Source: CBDDBH01 sp965225625 (GTDB taxonomy: Bacteria; Pseudomonadota; Gammaproteobacteria; JADZEE01). From it: DNA of 64,000 bases. A program made the translations under genes and the position numbers. Under the pieces are notes generated by a model. It saw only the letters and a program-made list of their open reading frames with translations, was not told the origin of the DNA and searched no databases. This document shows positions 16,716 through 25,058 of this stretch, piece after piece; the stretch's first letter is position 1, and every line of letters begins with the position of its first letter. The DNA is taken from the NCBI GenBank assembly GCA_965225625.1, contig CBDDBH010000014.1, positions 36,992-100,991 of the forward strand, written 5' to 3'.

Positions 16716-17966
16716 GGGCACCGCAACCGGGGCAACGGCCGGATGCAAAAGCCGGCCCAAGCGCAGTGCGAGCGCAGCGACCACGGCTGCAATGGCGGCA
16801 AGCACCATCAACGATACCGTGAAGGCCCCGGTAAAATCGGCCAACGCGCCGATCGTCAGTGGACCCAGGACACCACCCAATTCGCCAACGCTGAAAAACA
16901 ATCCGCCGGCCGCGCCCATACGCTGACTACCGATCTCTTCGGAGTCCATCAAAACCAGCAGCAAAATAGGCGCCATCGCGCTGCGCGAGGCGCCTTGCAG
17001 AAAAAGCCCAAGCGCCAACAGATCTCCATGGGCCAGTCCAATCACCAGCACGGAACATGCCGCGCAGGAAAGTAATGTGACCAGAATCGGGATCCGGCGC
17101 CGCGGCGTGGCAAAGCGCGGGACAATCAACGCGCCAACGATGCCGACGGCAATGGGTATCGTCGCCCAATAACCCGCCTGCACGGCGCTCATTCCACCGG
17201 CGCGCAGGATTTCCGGCAACCAGTTATTCAGCCCGTGGTTGAACGCGAACATCCCTATTCCCATCAACAATACGATCCGCACGGGGGGCAGCCGCAGCAG
17301 GACTTTGAAGATATCTACCTGGCCACGCAGCGTCGCGTCAGTATGCAGATGCTCATCGGCTTTAGAGCTTTCATGCTGTGCAATGAGAAACCAAACACAT
17401 CCCCCGAGCGCCGCCACCGCAGCGAAGATGAACATGCATGCGCGCCAACTGCCGCCGGTCAGGGGCATCAAGACACTGTTGGTCAGTGACAATGTCGTGA
17501 TCACCCCCAGAGCCGGTCCGGTAATGTACAGTCCCATGGCCAACCCGCGTTCTTTGCCCGCGAACCAGGCACTGATGAGTTTCGGCGCACCGACCGAAAC
17601 CAGCGGCCCGCCAATCCCGAATAAGGCGATGGCGATGAACATAGTGAAGTAATCGACGGCGACGGCGCGCAGCAACCCGGACGCCATGATCAGACCTGCG
17701 GCAATCAGCAACGCCCGTCGTATGCCAAAGCGATCCAGGAAAACCCCGGCGGGAATTGCCATCGCAATATAGATCAACGGCCACGCCCCCATCAGGCTGC
17801 CCATTGCCGAAAGACTGAGGTTCAGATCGTGGACGATAGGCTTGACCAGTGGCGCGGTGGACGCGACTATCAGGCCAAAGCAAAAGTAAATGAGCCAGAC
17901 ACCGAATAGCATTACCCATCGAAAAGGATCTTGCGTCGGCGAGCGGGTGCTGCTGTCAGTGTTCAT
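16680..17966 (-). CDS. MFS transporter
   Basis: A 428-residue major facilitator with twelve predicted helices. The loop-2 motif is GVFLDRFGIRRALLI. The N-terminal helix (WVMLFGVWLIYFCFGLIVAS) and the GLYITGPALGVI stretch in helix five resemble CynX/NimT-like carriers. The ATG at 17966 is preferred over a TTG four codons upstream. The last 36 bp overlap the end of the flavin hydroxylase gene on the other strand, and the C-terminal Ala/Val-rich tail lies there. The substrate is unknown; import or export of an organic acid linked to the neighbouring hydroxylase is plausible. Confidence 0.85.
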   Translation of the reverse strand: MNTDSSTRSPTQDPFRWVMLFGVWLIYFCFGLIVASTAPLVKPIVHDLNLSLSAMGSLMGAWPLIYIAMAIPAGVFLDRFGIRRALLIAAGLIMASGLLRAVAVDYFTMFIAIALFGIGGPLVSVGAPKLISAWFAGKERGLAMGLYITGPALGVITTLSLTNSVLMPLTGGSWRACMFIFAAVAALGGCVWFLIAQHESSKADEHLHTDATLRGQVDIFKVLLRLPPVRIVLLMGIGMFAFNHGLNNWLPEILRAGGMSAVQAGYWATIPIAVGIVGALIVPRFATPRRRIPILVTLLSCAACSVLVIGLAHGDLLALGLFLQGASRSAMAPILLLVLMDSEEIGSQRMGAAGGLFFSVGELGGVLGPLTIGALADFTGAFTVSLMVLAAIAAVVAALALRLGRLLHPAVAPVAVPSAVAADGIDNL

Positions 17967-18064
17967 AGGTAAATGCAAAAAGAGGGGGAGCGTAGCATGC
18001 GCGAACGTTTAACAGCGATAGCTCACCGAAAGATCCGACCGCTCAATAGAAAAGGAACAGCCAC

Positions 18065-18550
18065 GTGAGAACATTGTCCGAACGCAGCCAGGAAGTAGCA
18101 GATAAACTCAAAGCCCGGGCCCACACAATTGCCGTCGCCGAATCTTCAATCGGCGGATTGATATCGGCCTCCTTGCTCGCTATTCCCGGCGCTTCTGCCT
18201 ATTACCTCGGCGGCGTTGTGATTTATACCATCGCAGCGCGCCGCGACTTGCTCGGCATTGCAGATGAAACTCTCAAAGATCAAACGCCATTAAGTGACTC
18301 CTATGTGACCTTATGCGCGCGCCAGATCCGCGAAAAACTCAACGCCACCTGGGGTATTGCAGAATTAGGCGCAACGGGACCCGCGGGCACACGTTACGGA
18401 CATCCACCAGGCATTTGCGTACTCGCGGTAGACGGTCCGGTCACCCTCACCCATCGGATCGAAAACGGCAGCCCTGATCGCGAAGAGAATATGGATATTT
18501 TTGCTGACGCGGCGATTGAGCTTTTGGGCCAGGCGCTGGATCAAATGTAA
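18065..18550 (+). CDS. pncC: Nicotinamide-nucleotide amidase / CinA C-terminal domain protein
   Basis: A 161-residue stand-alone CinA C-terminal domain. Members deamidate nicotinamide mononucleotide in pyridine nucleotide salvage. The start is a GTG at 18065. The conserved N-terminal motif reads IAVAESSIGGLIS, where most enzymes have AESCTGG, so the Ser is kept but the Cys-Thr pair is replaced. GATGPAGTRYGHPPG corresponds to the family's GxAGP(x)G region. Such Ser-Ile variants exist among annotated CinA proteins, but their activity is not certain. Divergent from the MFS gene (98 bp between start codons). Confidence 0.82.
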   Translation: MRTLSERSQEVADKLKARAHTIAVAESSIGGLISASLLAIPGASAYYLGGVVIYTIAARRDLLGIADETLKDQTPLSDSYVTLCARQIREKLNATWGIAELGATGPAGTRYGHPPGICVLAVDGPVTLTHRIENGSPDREENMDIFADAAIELLGQALDQM

Positions 18551-18735
18551 ATACCCCTCACCCGCAAGGGCGAGGGGCTAAACTGTGGGTCCCTTCTCCC
18601 CTGGCGGAAGAAGGACAGGCAGATTAATGCTCCTCGACTTTAGCTCCTGCGTCGTTCTAACGCCTACATCCCTGTAGGCGTGCTTAATCTGCACTTCCGC
18701 CATCCATGGCGGTCGGATGAGGGGTAATGAAATAT
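18551..18735. repeat. Composite intergenic repeat between convergent genes
   Basis: Bases 18553-18605 carry the C-rich CCCCTCACCC repeat with a matching GAGGGG arm. Bases 18620-18725 are an inverted copy of the unit seen at 11400-11590, including CTACATCCCTGTAGG, GCGTCGTTCTA and CCGCCATCCATGGCGG. The segment separates the convergent pncC-like and dioxygenase genes and could act as a bidirectional terminator. No gene is seen. Confidence 0.6.
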
Positions 18736-18748
18736 AGAATTCGCGGAG

Positions 18749-19585
18749 CTAATTCCGAGACCAAACCAACGGCAAAGTCTCCCGAAACACATCAGCATCA
18801 ATGGTTGCGCCTTGCGGCAGATGATCAATATTCTGCATCAGCCCACCGACCGTTGCCGGGCGGTTATCCCAAACGGCGTCGGGCGCGAGCCAACGCGTTG
18901 AATGTGCGAACCGAGGTATCGTCTTAGAAGGATTGCCGCCCGAGCCATGCACTACCAGGGTGTTGAAGATCAGCACATCACCGGCCTGCATGTCCCAGGA
19001 AACTACATCGTACTTATCCCGTAGTTCAGTGAAGTTAGGGCATTCCGGCAGATCAGTTTGCGCAAAGTAGGGATCTTTATCCTGGGTAACGGCGAGGTAC
19101 CACTTGTCCCATTTGTGTGACTCGCGCACGAATTCCAGGCCGGATACCTCCCGGTCGAAATCGTTGGCCGCCATCCACAGCGAGCAGATCCCGCCGCCCT
19201 TAAACGGCCAGAACGGGAGATCGTTATGCCAGGCCGTTTCCTTGGGCGTTTCCGGCAATTTCACGAAAGGTTGATCGTAAAAAAAGTAAGCTCGGTCACA
19301 ACGCATGGCCTGCGCGGCAATTTCGGCGGCGGGCGACTCAAAAACGTAGCTGTGAAACTTAGGATTGTGATGGCAGACCCACACATCACTTTGAAAGCGG
19401 CCCTGCTCGCCGTCTTTGACTGCTTCGCGGACATGCGGACTCGGGTTGTCTAGATTTTCTTCCAGCGCTTTACGAACGAGATCTATCCAATCCTGGTCGA
19501 ACAGCCCGCGAGCGTGAAAGACACCGTCTCGCTCATAGCTGCTGATTTCTTCTTCAGTCAGCGCTCGTAGTGGCCGAACATTCAC
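18749..19585 (-). CDS. Phytanoyl-CoA dioxygenase (PhyH) family protein
   Basis: A 278-residue Fe(II)/2-oxoglutarate dioxygenase. The iron motif HxD is in ETAWHNDLPFW, the distal His in TLVVHGSGGN, and the 2OG-binding Arg is probably in RFAHSTRW. The N-terminal TEEEISSYERDGVFHARGLFD is typical of PhyH proteins. I use the GTG at 19585. The open frame to 19780 overlaps the amidohydrolase gene and its translation is not family-like. It lies 46 bp after the amidohydrolase and is probably co-transcribed. The substrate could be a CoA ester or a small free molecule. Confidence 0.87.
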   Translation of the reverse strand: MNVRPLRALTEEEISSYERDGVFHARGLFDQDWIDLVRKALEENLDNPSPHVREAVKDGEQGRFQSDVWVCHHNPKFHSYVFESPAAEIAAQAMRCDRAYFFYDQPFVKLPETPKETAWHNDLPFWPFKGGGICSLWMAANDFDREVSGLEFVRESHKWDKWYLAVTQDKDPYFAQTDLPECPNFTELRDKYDVVSWDMQAGDVLIFNTLVVHGSGGNPSKTIPRFAHSTRWLAPDAVWDNRPATVGGLMQNIDHLPQGATIDADVFRETLPLVWSRN

Positions 19586-19631
19586 TCTATTGGTCTCGTC
19601 TGAAAGCGTTTCGAATTTTAACGCTCGGGCG

Positions 19632-20591
19632 TCAATCCTCGGCAAATCGCGGAAACAAAGCCTGCGAGTTCGAACTTTCAATCGCCAGCCGGGTCGCGGC
19701 GTCCAGATTGGACAAGCCCTGTAAATCGCTGATGCTCTTGCGCGTGACGGCCTCCGGTGCAAACGGCCAGTCGCTGCCAAAAAGGATCTGGCTGGGTTCC
19801 AGCAGCGCCTGCAGGGCTGCCATTGCGTATGGCGATGCCGATAATGCGGTGTCGTAAAAAAGTCGCTTGAGATAAACGATCGGATCCTCGGGGATCCGTT
19901 CCGCTAACCGTGGGTCTATCAACCCGCCCAACGACATGCGTTCAGCCAGATACGGTATAGCGGCACCCGCGTGCGCGATGATAAAACGGATATTCGGATA
20001 CCGTTCGAGCGTCCCGGAGAACACCAGGTTAGCCACCGCACGCGTCGTATCAAACATAAACTCGACCATGAATTCCGGCAGATCAAGATTCACCAGCTTG
20101 TTGCTGGGATGAATCGTCGGATGGAGAAAGACTACTGTCCGACGCCGGTCGAGTTCGGCATACACCGCGTCAAACTCCGCGTCACCGTGATACTGATCCG
20201 CGATGCTCGCCATGGTCACGACCCCGTCCAGATGCAAGGTGTCCGATAAATATTCGAGTTCGCGCAAAGCGCCATCAACATCGGGTAACGGAATATGCCC
20301 GAACGCGCCAAAGCGATCGGGCCGATCTTCAACCAGCTTTGCCGATACTTCATTGATCTCGCGCGCCAGATCGCAAGCCAAGGCGCGGTCGCCCATGTAA
20401 ACGCCCGGGGACGACACCGAGGTGATCGCCGCTTTGATACCGTTGCGATCCATAACGTCGAGCGCGATTTGCGGGCTCCATTCGGGGTAAGGAATGCCGC
20501 CAGAGGTATCGATCCCGGCTTTCTCCAAACCAGCCAGATATTGCTTGGGAATAATGTGATTGTGAACGTCGATTCGGTGCGGTTCGGCCAT
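19632..20591 (-). CDS. Amidohydrolase family 2 protein (ACMSD-like)
   Basis: A 319-residue TIM-barrel metallo-hydrolase or decarboxylase. Metal ligands are visible as DVHNH at residues 8-12, a His in VVFLHPT near residue 155, IIAHAGAAIPYLAER, and the final Asp in LFGSDWPF. This order matches the ACMSD/gamma-resorcylate decarboxylase group, where ring-cleavage or carboxylated products lose CO2 or are hydrolysed. First gene of a leftward pair with the PhyH dioxygenase and divergent from the luciferase-like gene, with a 69 bp shared promoter region. A second ACMSD-like protein is at 56715-57698. Confidence 0.87.
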   Translation of the reverse strand: MAEPHRIDVHNHIIPKQYLAGLEKAGIDTSGGIPYPEWSPQIALDVMDRNGIKAAITSVSSPGVYMGDRALACDLAREINEVSAKLVEDRPDRFGAFGHIPLPDVDGALRELEYLSDTLHLDGVVTMASIADQYHGDAEFDAVYAELDRRRTVVFLHPTIHPSNKLVNLDLPEFMVEFMFDTTRAVANLVFSGTLERYPNIRFIIAHAGAAIPYLAERMSLGGLIDPRLAERIPEDPIVYLKRLFYDTALSASPYAMAALQALLEPSQILFGSDWPFAPEAVTRKSISDLQGLSNLDAATRLAIESSNSQALFPRFAED

Positions 20592-20660
20592 AAAAATTTC
20601 CTTTCTCGAAACGGTTTGACTTGTATACTGACGCGATCATCGATCGGGGGAAAGACTAAC

Positions 20661-21797
20661 ATGCGCCAGTTGCGCTATCGGCCCGATAGTTTTGTAACGC
20701 GGCCGCACAAGCTGAAGCTGGGTCTGTTTCATACCAATGTTTCCGGCGGCCAGGCAGTAACCAAAGTGCCGGAGCGCTGGTCCGCGAATTGGGAAGATAA
20801 TCGGACCATCGCGCTGATGGCGGACGCGGCCGGGATCGATTTTCTGCTGCCGGTGGCGCGCTGGAAGGGCTACGGCGGCGAGATCGATTTCAATGGTTAC
20901 ACATTGGAAACCCTTACCTGGGCGTCGGGGATATTGGCGCTCACGGAACAGATAACTGTATTCGGTACGGTTCACGTACCGTTGATCCATCCAATTTTTG
21001 CGGCCAAACAAATGGTCACAGCCGATCACATCGGCCGTGGACGCTTTGGATTGAACATCGTCTGCGGCTGGAACGTCGAGGAGTTCACCATGTTCGGCAT
21101 GCAGGCGCGCGAGCACGAAGCACGTTACGCCTACGCACAGGAGTGGTGGGATATCGTGCTCAAGATCTGGAGCGCCGACGGTCCGTTTGATCACAAAGGC
21201 GAATTCTTCGATCTGCCCAAGGTCACCGCCTCGCCGCAACCATATGGCGACGGGCGACCGGTGCTGATGAACGCCGGCGCATCCGCCACCGGACGCGACT
21301 TCGCCGCGCGTAATTGTGATTTTCTGTTTACCTCGCTCATCTCGCCGGAAGCGGGCGTCGAGGACGTCAAATCGTTTCGCGCATTGGCGGACGGGTATAA
21401 GCGGGATGCCAGTTCATTTACATTTTCTTATGTCGTCTGCCGTCCAACCCGCAAGGAAGCCGAGGAATATCATGAGTACTTTGCCAACGAGATGGCCGAC
21501 TGGGAGGGTACCGAGCACCTGATGGAATCCTTGGGCATGTACACGCACACGTTTCCACCGGAGATCTACGGCATGCTGCGCTCGCGATTCGCCGGCGGTC
21601 ATGGTGCTTACCCATTAATCGGCACGCCGGACGATGTAGCCGCCGGATTGAAAACTATCAGCGATGCCGGTCTGAGCGGCACTACGGTCGCGTTCGTCAA
21701 TTACATTGACGAGTTTCCCTACTTTCGCGACGAGGTCATGCCGCGTCTGGAAGAGATGGGTTTGCGCGCACCACGCGAGCAACTGCTGGCGAGTTAA
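20661..21797 (+). CDS. LLM-class (luciferase-like) flavin-dependent monooxygenase
   Basis: A 378-residue bacterial-luciferase-fold enzyme using reduced FMN and O2. LKLGLFHTNVSGGQ, the mid-barrel ADHIGRGRFGLNIVCGWNVEEFTMFG and the later PVLMNAGASATGRDFAARNCDFLFT resemble RutA/SsuD/NtaA-type oxygenases. The ATG at 20661 follows a GGGGGAAAG; the upstream open frame from 20295 is antisense to the amidohydrolase and not used. It lies 4 bp before a second LLM-class gene. Possible reactions are C-S, C-N or ring oxygenation. Confidence 0.88.
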   Translation: MRQLRYRPDSFVTRPHKLKLGLFHTNVSGGQAVTKVPERWSANWEDNRTIALMADAAGIDFLLPVARWKGYGGEIDFNGYTLETLTWASGILALTEQITVFGTVHVPLIHPIFAAKQMVTADHIGRGRFGLNIVCGWNVEEFTMFGMQAREHEARYAYAQEWWDIVLKIWSADGPFDHKGEFFDLPKVTASPQPYGDGRPVLMNAGASATGRDFAARNCDFLFTSLISPEAGVEDVKSFRALADGYKRDASSFTFSYVVCRPTRKEAEEYHEYFANEMADWEGTEHLMESLGMYTHTFPPEIYGMLRSRFAGGHGAYPLIGTPDDVAAGLKTISDAGLSGTTVAFVNYIDEFPYFRDEVMPRLEEMGLRAPREQLLAS

Positions 21798-21801
21798 TTC
21801 G

Positions 21802-22875
21802 ATGCGCATAGGTACCTTTCTCATGCCCATCAACCCGCCGGAACGTTCCATCCGTGAGTCACACGAATGGAACCTGAGACACATTACCCTGTGCGACCAG
21901 ATGGGCTTTGAGGAAGCCTGGATAGGCGAACACTTCACCGTGCCCTGGGAACCAGGCCCGGCGCCGGACCTCATGATCGCCCAGGCATTGACGCAGACGC
22001 GTTATATCAAGCTGGCAACCGGCGGACATTGCTTGCCCTACCACCATCCGGTCGGCCTCGCCCACCGTATCGCCTATCTCGACCAGATCTCCGAGGGCCG
22101 CATCATGTTCGGCGTTGCCGGCGGCACCATTCCCACCGATCGTTCGATGTTCGACGTCACCGGCGGCGGCAAGGTCAACCGCGAGAAGATGCAGGAGTCG
22201 CTGACGATCATCCTCAAGCTCTGGACCGAGGATGGCCCCTGGGAGTATCACGGTGAGTACTGGCAGGTCAGCAAACCCGCGGACGCGGTCGATGGCCTGC
22301 TTAGATATTATTTTCAACCGTATCAAAAACCGCACCCGCCGATCTCGATTGCGGGCACCAACAAGAATTCACCAACGCTGGAGTTTGCCGGCGAACAAGG
22401 CTTGAATCCCATGAGCTTTGCGTTGAGCTTTCACCATCTAAAATCGCACTGGGAATCGGTCTTGCGCGGAGCCGAGAAAACCGGCCGCAGCCCGCAGCGC
22501 GACGAGTGGCGCATCGCCGCACCCATCGTCGTCGCCGAGACCGACAAGAAGGCGCGCAAATTAGTAGTCGATGGCCCCATCGGCCGCTGCTACCGCGAGT
22601 TCCTGCTGCCGGTCTACCATGCATCCGGCCAGCTCACGTCCTTCAAGCAGGATCCGGACATGGCCGACAGCGACGTCACTGTCGAATACCTTGTGGACAA
22701 TACCTGGCTGGTCGGATCCGTCGATACGGTGGCCGACAAGATCGCCCGAGTCATTGATGAAAGCGGCGGCTTCGGCGTGCTCAACGCCATGACCTTCGAT
22801 CACCACGATTGCGAACTCGACTGGCTCGAATCATTGCGATTATTGGTTGAAGAAGTAGCCCCAAAGTTTGCCTGA
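21802..22875 (+). CDS. LLM-class flavin-dependent oxidoreductase, second of pair
   Basis: A 357-residue luciferase-fold enzyme beginning MRIGTFLMPINPPERS. HYHHP-type (LPYHHPVGLAHRIAYLDQISEGRIMFGVAGG) and ISIAGTNKNSPTLEFAGEQGLNPMS segments place it with limonene-monooxygenase-like and alkanal-monooxygenase-like members. It starts 4 bp after the preceding LLM gene, so the two probably act on one pathway, as two steps or as a heterodimer. The sequences of the pair are clearly different, so this is not a recent duplication. The substrate is unknown. Confidence 0.87.
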   Translation: MRIGTFLMPINPPERSIRESHEWNLRHITLCDQMGFEEAWIGEHFTVPWEPGPAPDLMIAQALTQTRYIKLATGGHCLPYHHPVGLAHRIAYLDQISEGRIMFGVAGGTIPTDRSMFDVTGGGKVNREKMQESLTIILKLWTEDGPWEYHGEYWQVSKPADAVDGLLRYYFQPYQKPHPPISIAGTNKNSPTLEFAGEQGLNPMSFALSFHHLKSHWESVLRGAEKTGRSPQRDEWRIAAPIVVAETDKKARKLVVDGPIGRCYREFLLPVYHASGQLTSFKQDPDMADSDVTVEYLVDNTWLVGSVDTVADKIARVIDESGGFGVLNAMTFDHHDCELDWLESLRLLVEEVAPKFA

Positions 22876-22935
22876 CCAAAAGGACCTCTACTAGGGTAGT
22901 TTCTGCTGGTCGCCGAATCACAAGGCACACTCAAC

Positions 22936-24114
22936 ATGGATTACTTTCCCGACGACGAACCTGGGCCCAACGAACTGGACGAACTGAGCCTGCTGTTCGA
23001 CATCTGCGCCCGCACGTTGACGAAATCACCGGATCCGAAGGAATTTCTCAGCTGGATCGCAGACGCAGGTCCGTTGCTGGCACCGAATATGGCTGCGCAG
23101 ATCGATCCGGATGCTGGTTCGACCGGCCAGTTCTTTCGCACGATAGGCGTTGCCATCTATAACGCTATGCCGCAACCGGAGCATGGTTTCCGGCCGCGCA
23201 AGTTGCCGGAACCGGGACGCAATGATCCGTGCATCTGTGGCTCGGGTATCAAGTACAAGCGTTGTTGTCTGCCGCTTGGGAACGGCCCCGATTTTGAGGA
23301 GTACAACTTGCTGCGCCACGTTCTCGACCATGTGCCGCAGAAGCAATTCCGCACGCTGCCGGAATCGCACGCGGATGTGGTCGCTGTCGCCGACACGGCG
23401 CGGCACTGGGACGAGGAAGGCGCGACCACCCGCGCAGTCGCACTCCTGGAACCATGGTTTGCCAAAAGTAGACCACTTACCGGCAACCTCGAATATGCTT
23501 TCGACCAGTTGATGGATTGCTATTTCGAACTCGGCAACGAGGGTAAGCGCGGGCGTTTGATTGCACAGGTTCTCGAACGGGGCGACGACGCTCTGCGCTC
23601 AGTAGCGCTGCAGCGACACTGCTTGATACTGGCCGATGAGGGAAATCTCACCCAGGCGTGGGAGACCTTTGAGAAGGCGCGACGAACCGACCCCGATAGT
23701 CTGTCGTTGGTGCCGCTCGAATTGACGTTGTTGATGTCGAACGGAGAAATCGAGCAGGCACGCGAACGCGCACGGTTCTGGCTGGAGCGAATGAATGATC
23801 CGGACCTCGCACCGTTGATGAATTACGTTCGTAAGTTCCGGGACGATCCCCAAGCAGCCATCGCCGACATGGACGGAATCGAATTACCCGGACTCACCGA
23901 GCTCGAAGAGTTGCTCGAAGAGGCGCCCGGCGTTGAACCCCACCACACCATAGAGGCGGTGGGCGAGGGCGAACGTATGCTGCAACCCGATGCGGCTTTA
24001 CAAGCGATCGAGCGACGCTGGTTGGAATGCTTCCCGCAAGACAAACCGCCTGTGACAGCCAACTCGATAAACAGCATGACGACGACCACGATGGCGGTCC
24101 AGGCGAGCACGTGA
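22936..24114 (+). CDS. SEC-C motif protein with aberrant 3' end
   Basis: A 392-residue soluble protein with a SEC-C zinc motif near residue 95 (GRNDPCICGSGIKYKRCC), as found at the SecA C-terminus and in many stand-alone proteins. Helical repeats of tetratricopeptide character follow (ALQRHCLILADEGNLTQAWETFEKARRTDPD). The last roughly 17 codons (about 24050-24114, TANSINSMTTTTMAVQAST) lie on DNA whose opposite strand encodes an ABC permease remnant. The natural C-terminus has probably been lost and replaced at a recombination junction. Function unknown. Confidence 0.7.
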   Translation: MDYFPDDEPGPNELDELSLLFDICARTLTKSPDPKEFLSWIADAGPLLAPNMAAQIDPDAGSTGQFFRTIGVAIYNAMPQPEHGFRPRKLPEPGRNDPCICGSGIKYKRCCLPLGNGPDFEEYNLLRHVLDHVPQKQFRTLPESHADVVAVADTARHWDEEGATTRAVALLEPWFAKSRPLTGNLEYAFDQLMDCYFELGNEGKRGRLIAQVLERGDDALRSVALQRHCLILADEGNLTQAWETFEKARRTDPDSLSLVPLELTLLMSNGEIEQARERARFWLERMNDPDLAPLMNYVRKFRDDPQAAIADMDGIELPGLTELEELLEEAPGVEPHHTIEAVGEGERMLQPDAALQAIERRWLECFPQDKPPVTANSINSMTTTTMAVQAST

Positions 24115-24308
24115 GGCATGGAGAACAGGCTGAAGGAATAGTTGAGCATGTAGCCAACGCCGCGGCTCGCGCCCATCAACTCGACCACCACCGCGATCTT
24201 CCACGCAATGCCGATGCCGTAGCGCGACGAGGAGAATATGTAGGGCATGATCTGCGGCAGCACCACCTTCCGCCGTACTTTGCCGCGCTTTATGGCGTGG
24301 GATCTTTG
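24052..24308 (-). pseudogene. Remnant of SsuC/TauC-type ABC transporter permease
   Basis: The minus strand reads KVVLPQIMPYIFSSSRYGIGIAWKI, then VVVELMGASRGVGYML and a final VLAWTAIVVVVMLFIEL. This is the C-terminal third of a binding-protein-dependent permease for sulfonate, taurine or nitrate. There is no start, the 5' part is missing beyond a stop at about 24309, and the 3' end runs into the SEC-C gene. It is a decayed fragment. Confidence 0.75.
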
Positions 24309-24362
24309 TTAGCCCTCACCCCAACCCCTCTCCCAGGGGGAGAGGGGCTAAAGTCGGTTTAG
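24309..24362. repeat. C-rich CCCTCACCCCAACCCC repeat copy
   Basis: A copy of the intergenic hairpin repeat (CCCTCACCCCAACCCCTCTCC then GGGGGAGAGGGGC), lying between the permease and ATPase remnants. Related copies are at 4842-4918, 18553-18605, 33960-33992 and 49725-49770. Confidence 0.7.
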
Positions 24363-24365
24363 TGC

Positions 24366-24476
24366 CGCGCCCCGTCAGGGGAGGATGTTGTCATGGACGG
24401 TCAGTCAGTTGAGCAGCCGCGAGCTCTGGAATACGTAGCCGACCCGGGGTGGCTGTACGCGGCTGCCGGTGATCAT
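24366..24476 (-). pseudogene. Remnant of SsuB/TauB-type ABC transporter ATPase
   Basis: The minus strand translates as RVGYVFQSSRLLN, a stop, then LTVHDNILP. This is the Q-loop region of sulfonate/taurine ABC ATPases (family: GxVFQ...RLLPWLTVxDNV), with the usual Trp codon changed to TGA. No Walker A, signature or Walker B remains. It lies upstream of the permease remnant on the same strand, as in the usual ATPase-permease operons. Confidence 0.65.
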
Positions 24477-24502
24477 TACCCCTCATGCGATCCCTTTTTG
24501 AT

Positions 24503-24949
24503 CTACTGATTGTAATCGCGCCCTATCAACGTACCGCTCTCACAGTTGACGCCGATCAAAACCGTTTCGGATTTAATCGATTCCAGGTATTCGCGCAACA
24601 GTTCGTGCTGTTCCTTATCTTTATAACGGCAGCCACAGCGCCAGAGGATGGCATCAGGCCAGTCACCTTCATCTTCTAACATTTCTGCTGTGCCATAGAT
24701 TGTCACTGCGCGTTCATCAGGGTGGCCTCCGTCGATACAGACGGCGACCCGAGGATCGCGTTGCAAATAACGATGCTTGGCACTGTCATTGGTGACGCTG
24801 AAATATAGGCACTCCTCTTCATAGATGTACCAGACGGGACTGATAAGCGGAGCAGCGTCGGCTCGATTGATGGAAACAATTGCATTTCGTGCCTCGGCGA
24901 GGAATTTTGCGATTTCCTCTTCAGTCATTGGTTTGAATGGGTGTGCCAT
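24503..24949 (-). CDS. Pyridoxamine 5'-phosphate oxidase-like (PPOX) flavin-binding protein
   Basis: A 148-residue split-barrel protein of the PNPOx-like family. TEEEIAKFLAEARNAIVSINRADAAPLISPVWYIYEEECLYFSVTND is the characteristic N-terminal half; the strand RVAVCIDGGHPDERAVTIYGTAEML follows. Members bind FMN, F420 or heme; the type cannot be told here. It is intact and sits between the ABC remnants and the split TonB receptor, transcribed leftward. A specific substrate is not recognisable. Confidence 0.8.
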   Translation of the reverse strand: MAHPFKPMTEEEIAKFLAEARNAIVSINRADAAPLISPVWYIYEEECLYFSVTNDSAKHRYLQRDPRVAVCIDGGHPDERAVTIYGTAEMLEDEGDWPDAILWRCGCRYKDKEQHELLREYLESIKSETVLIGVNCESGTLIGRDYNQ

Positions 24950-25000
24950 ATCTGTTATCCACGTATGTTGAAGTCTGGTTACTATCTCTCAACATCAAGA

Positions 25001-25046
25001 CTGGATTGCCGCGGACCCGCTGCGCGGGCCCTCGCAATGACGGATC
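25001..25046. repeat. GTCATTGCGAGG-type intergenic repeat
   Basis: On the minus strand this reads CGTCATTGCGAGGGCCCGCG ... GCGGCAATCCA, a widespread bacterial palindromic repeat type. Related copies are near 32768-32850 and 36101-36145. Confidence 0.7.
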
Positions 25047-25058
25047 CATTGTTCTGAG

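Noticed and set aside
18749..19780. Longer start of the PhyH dioxygenase at 19780
   Set aside because: The extra codons overlap the amidohydrolase coding region and give Arg-rich non-family sequence. The conserved start region fits the GTG at 19585.
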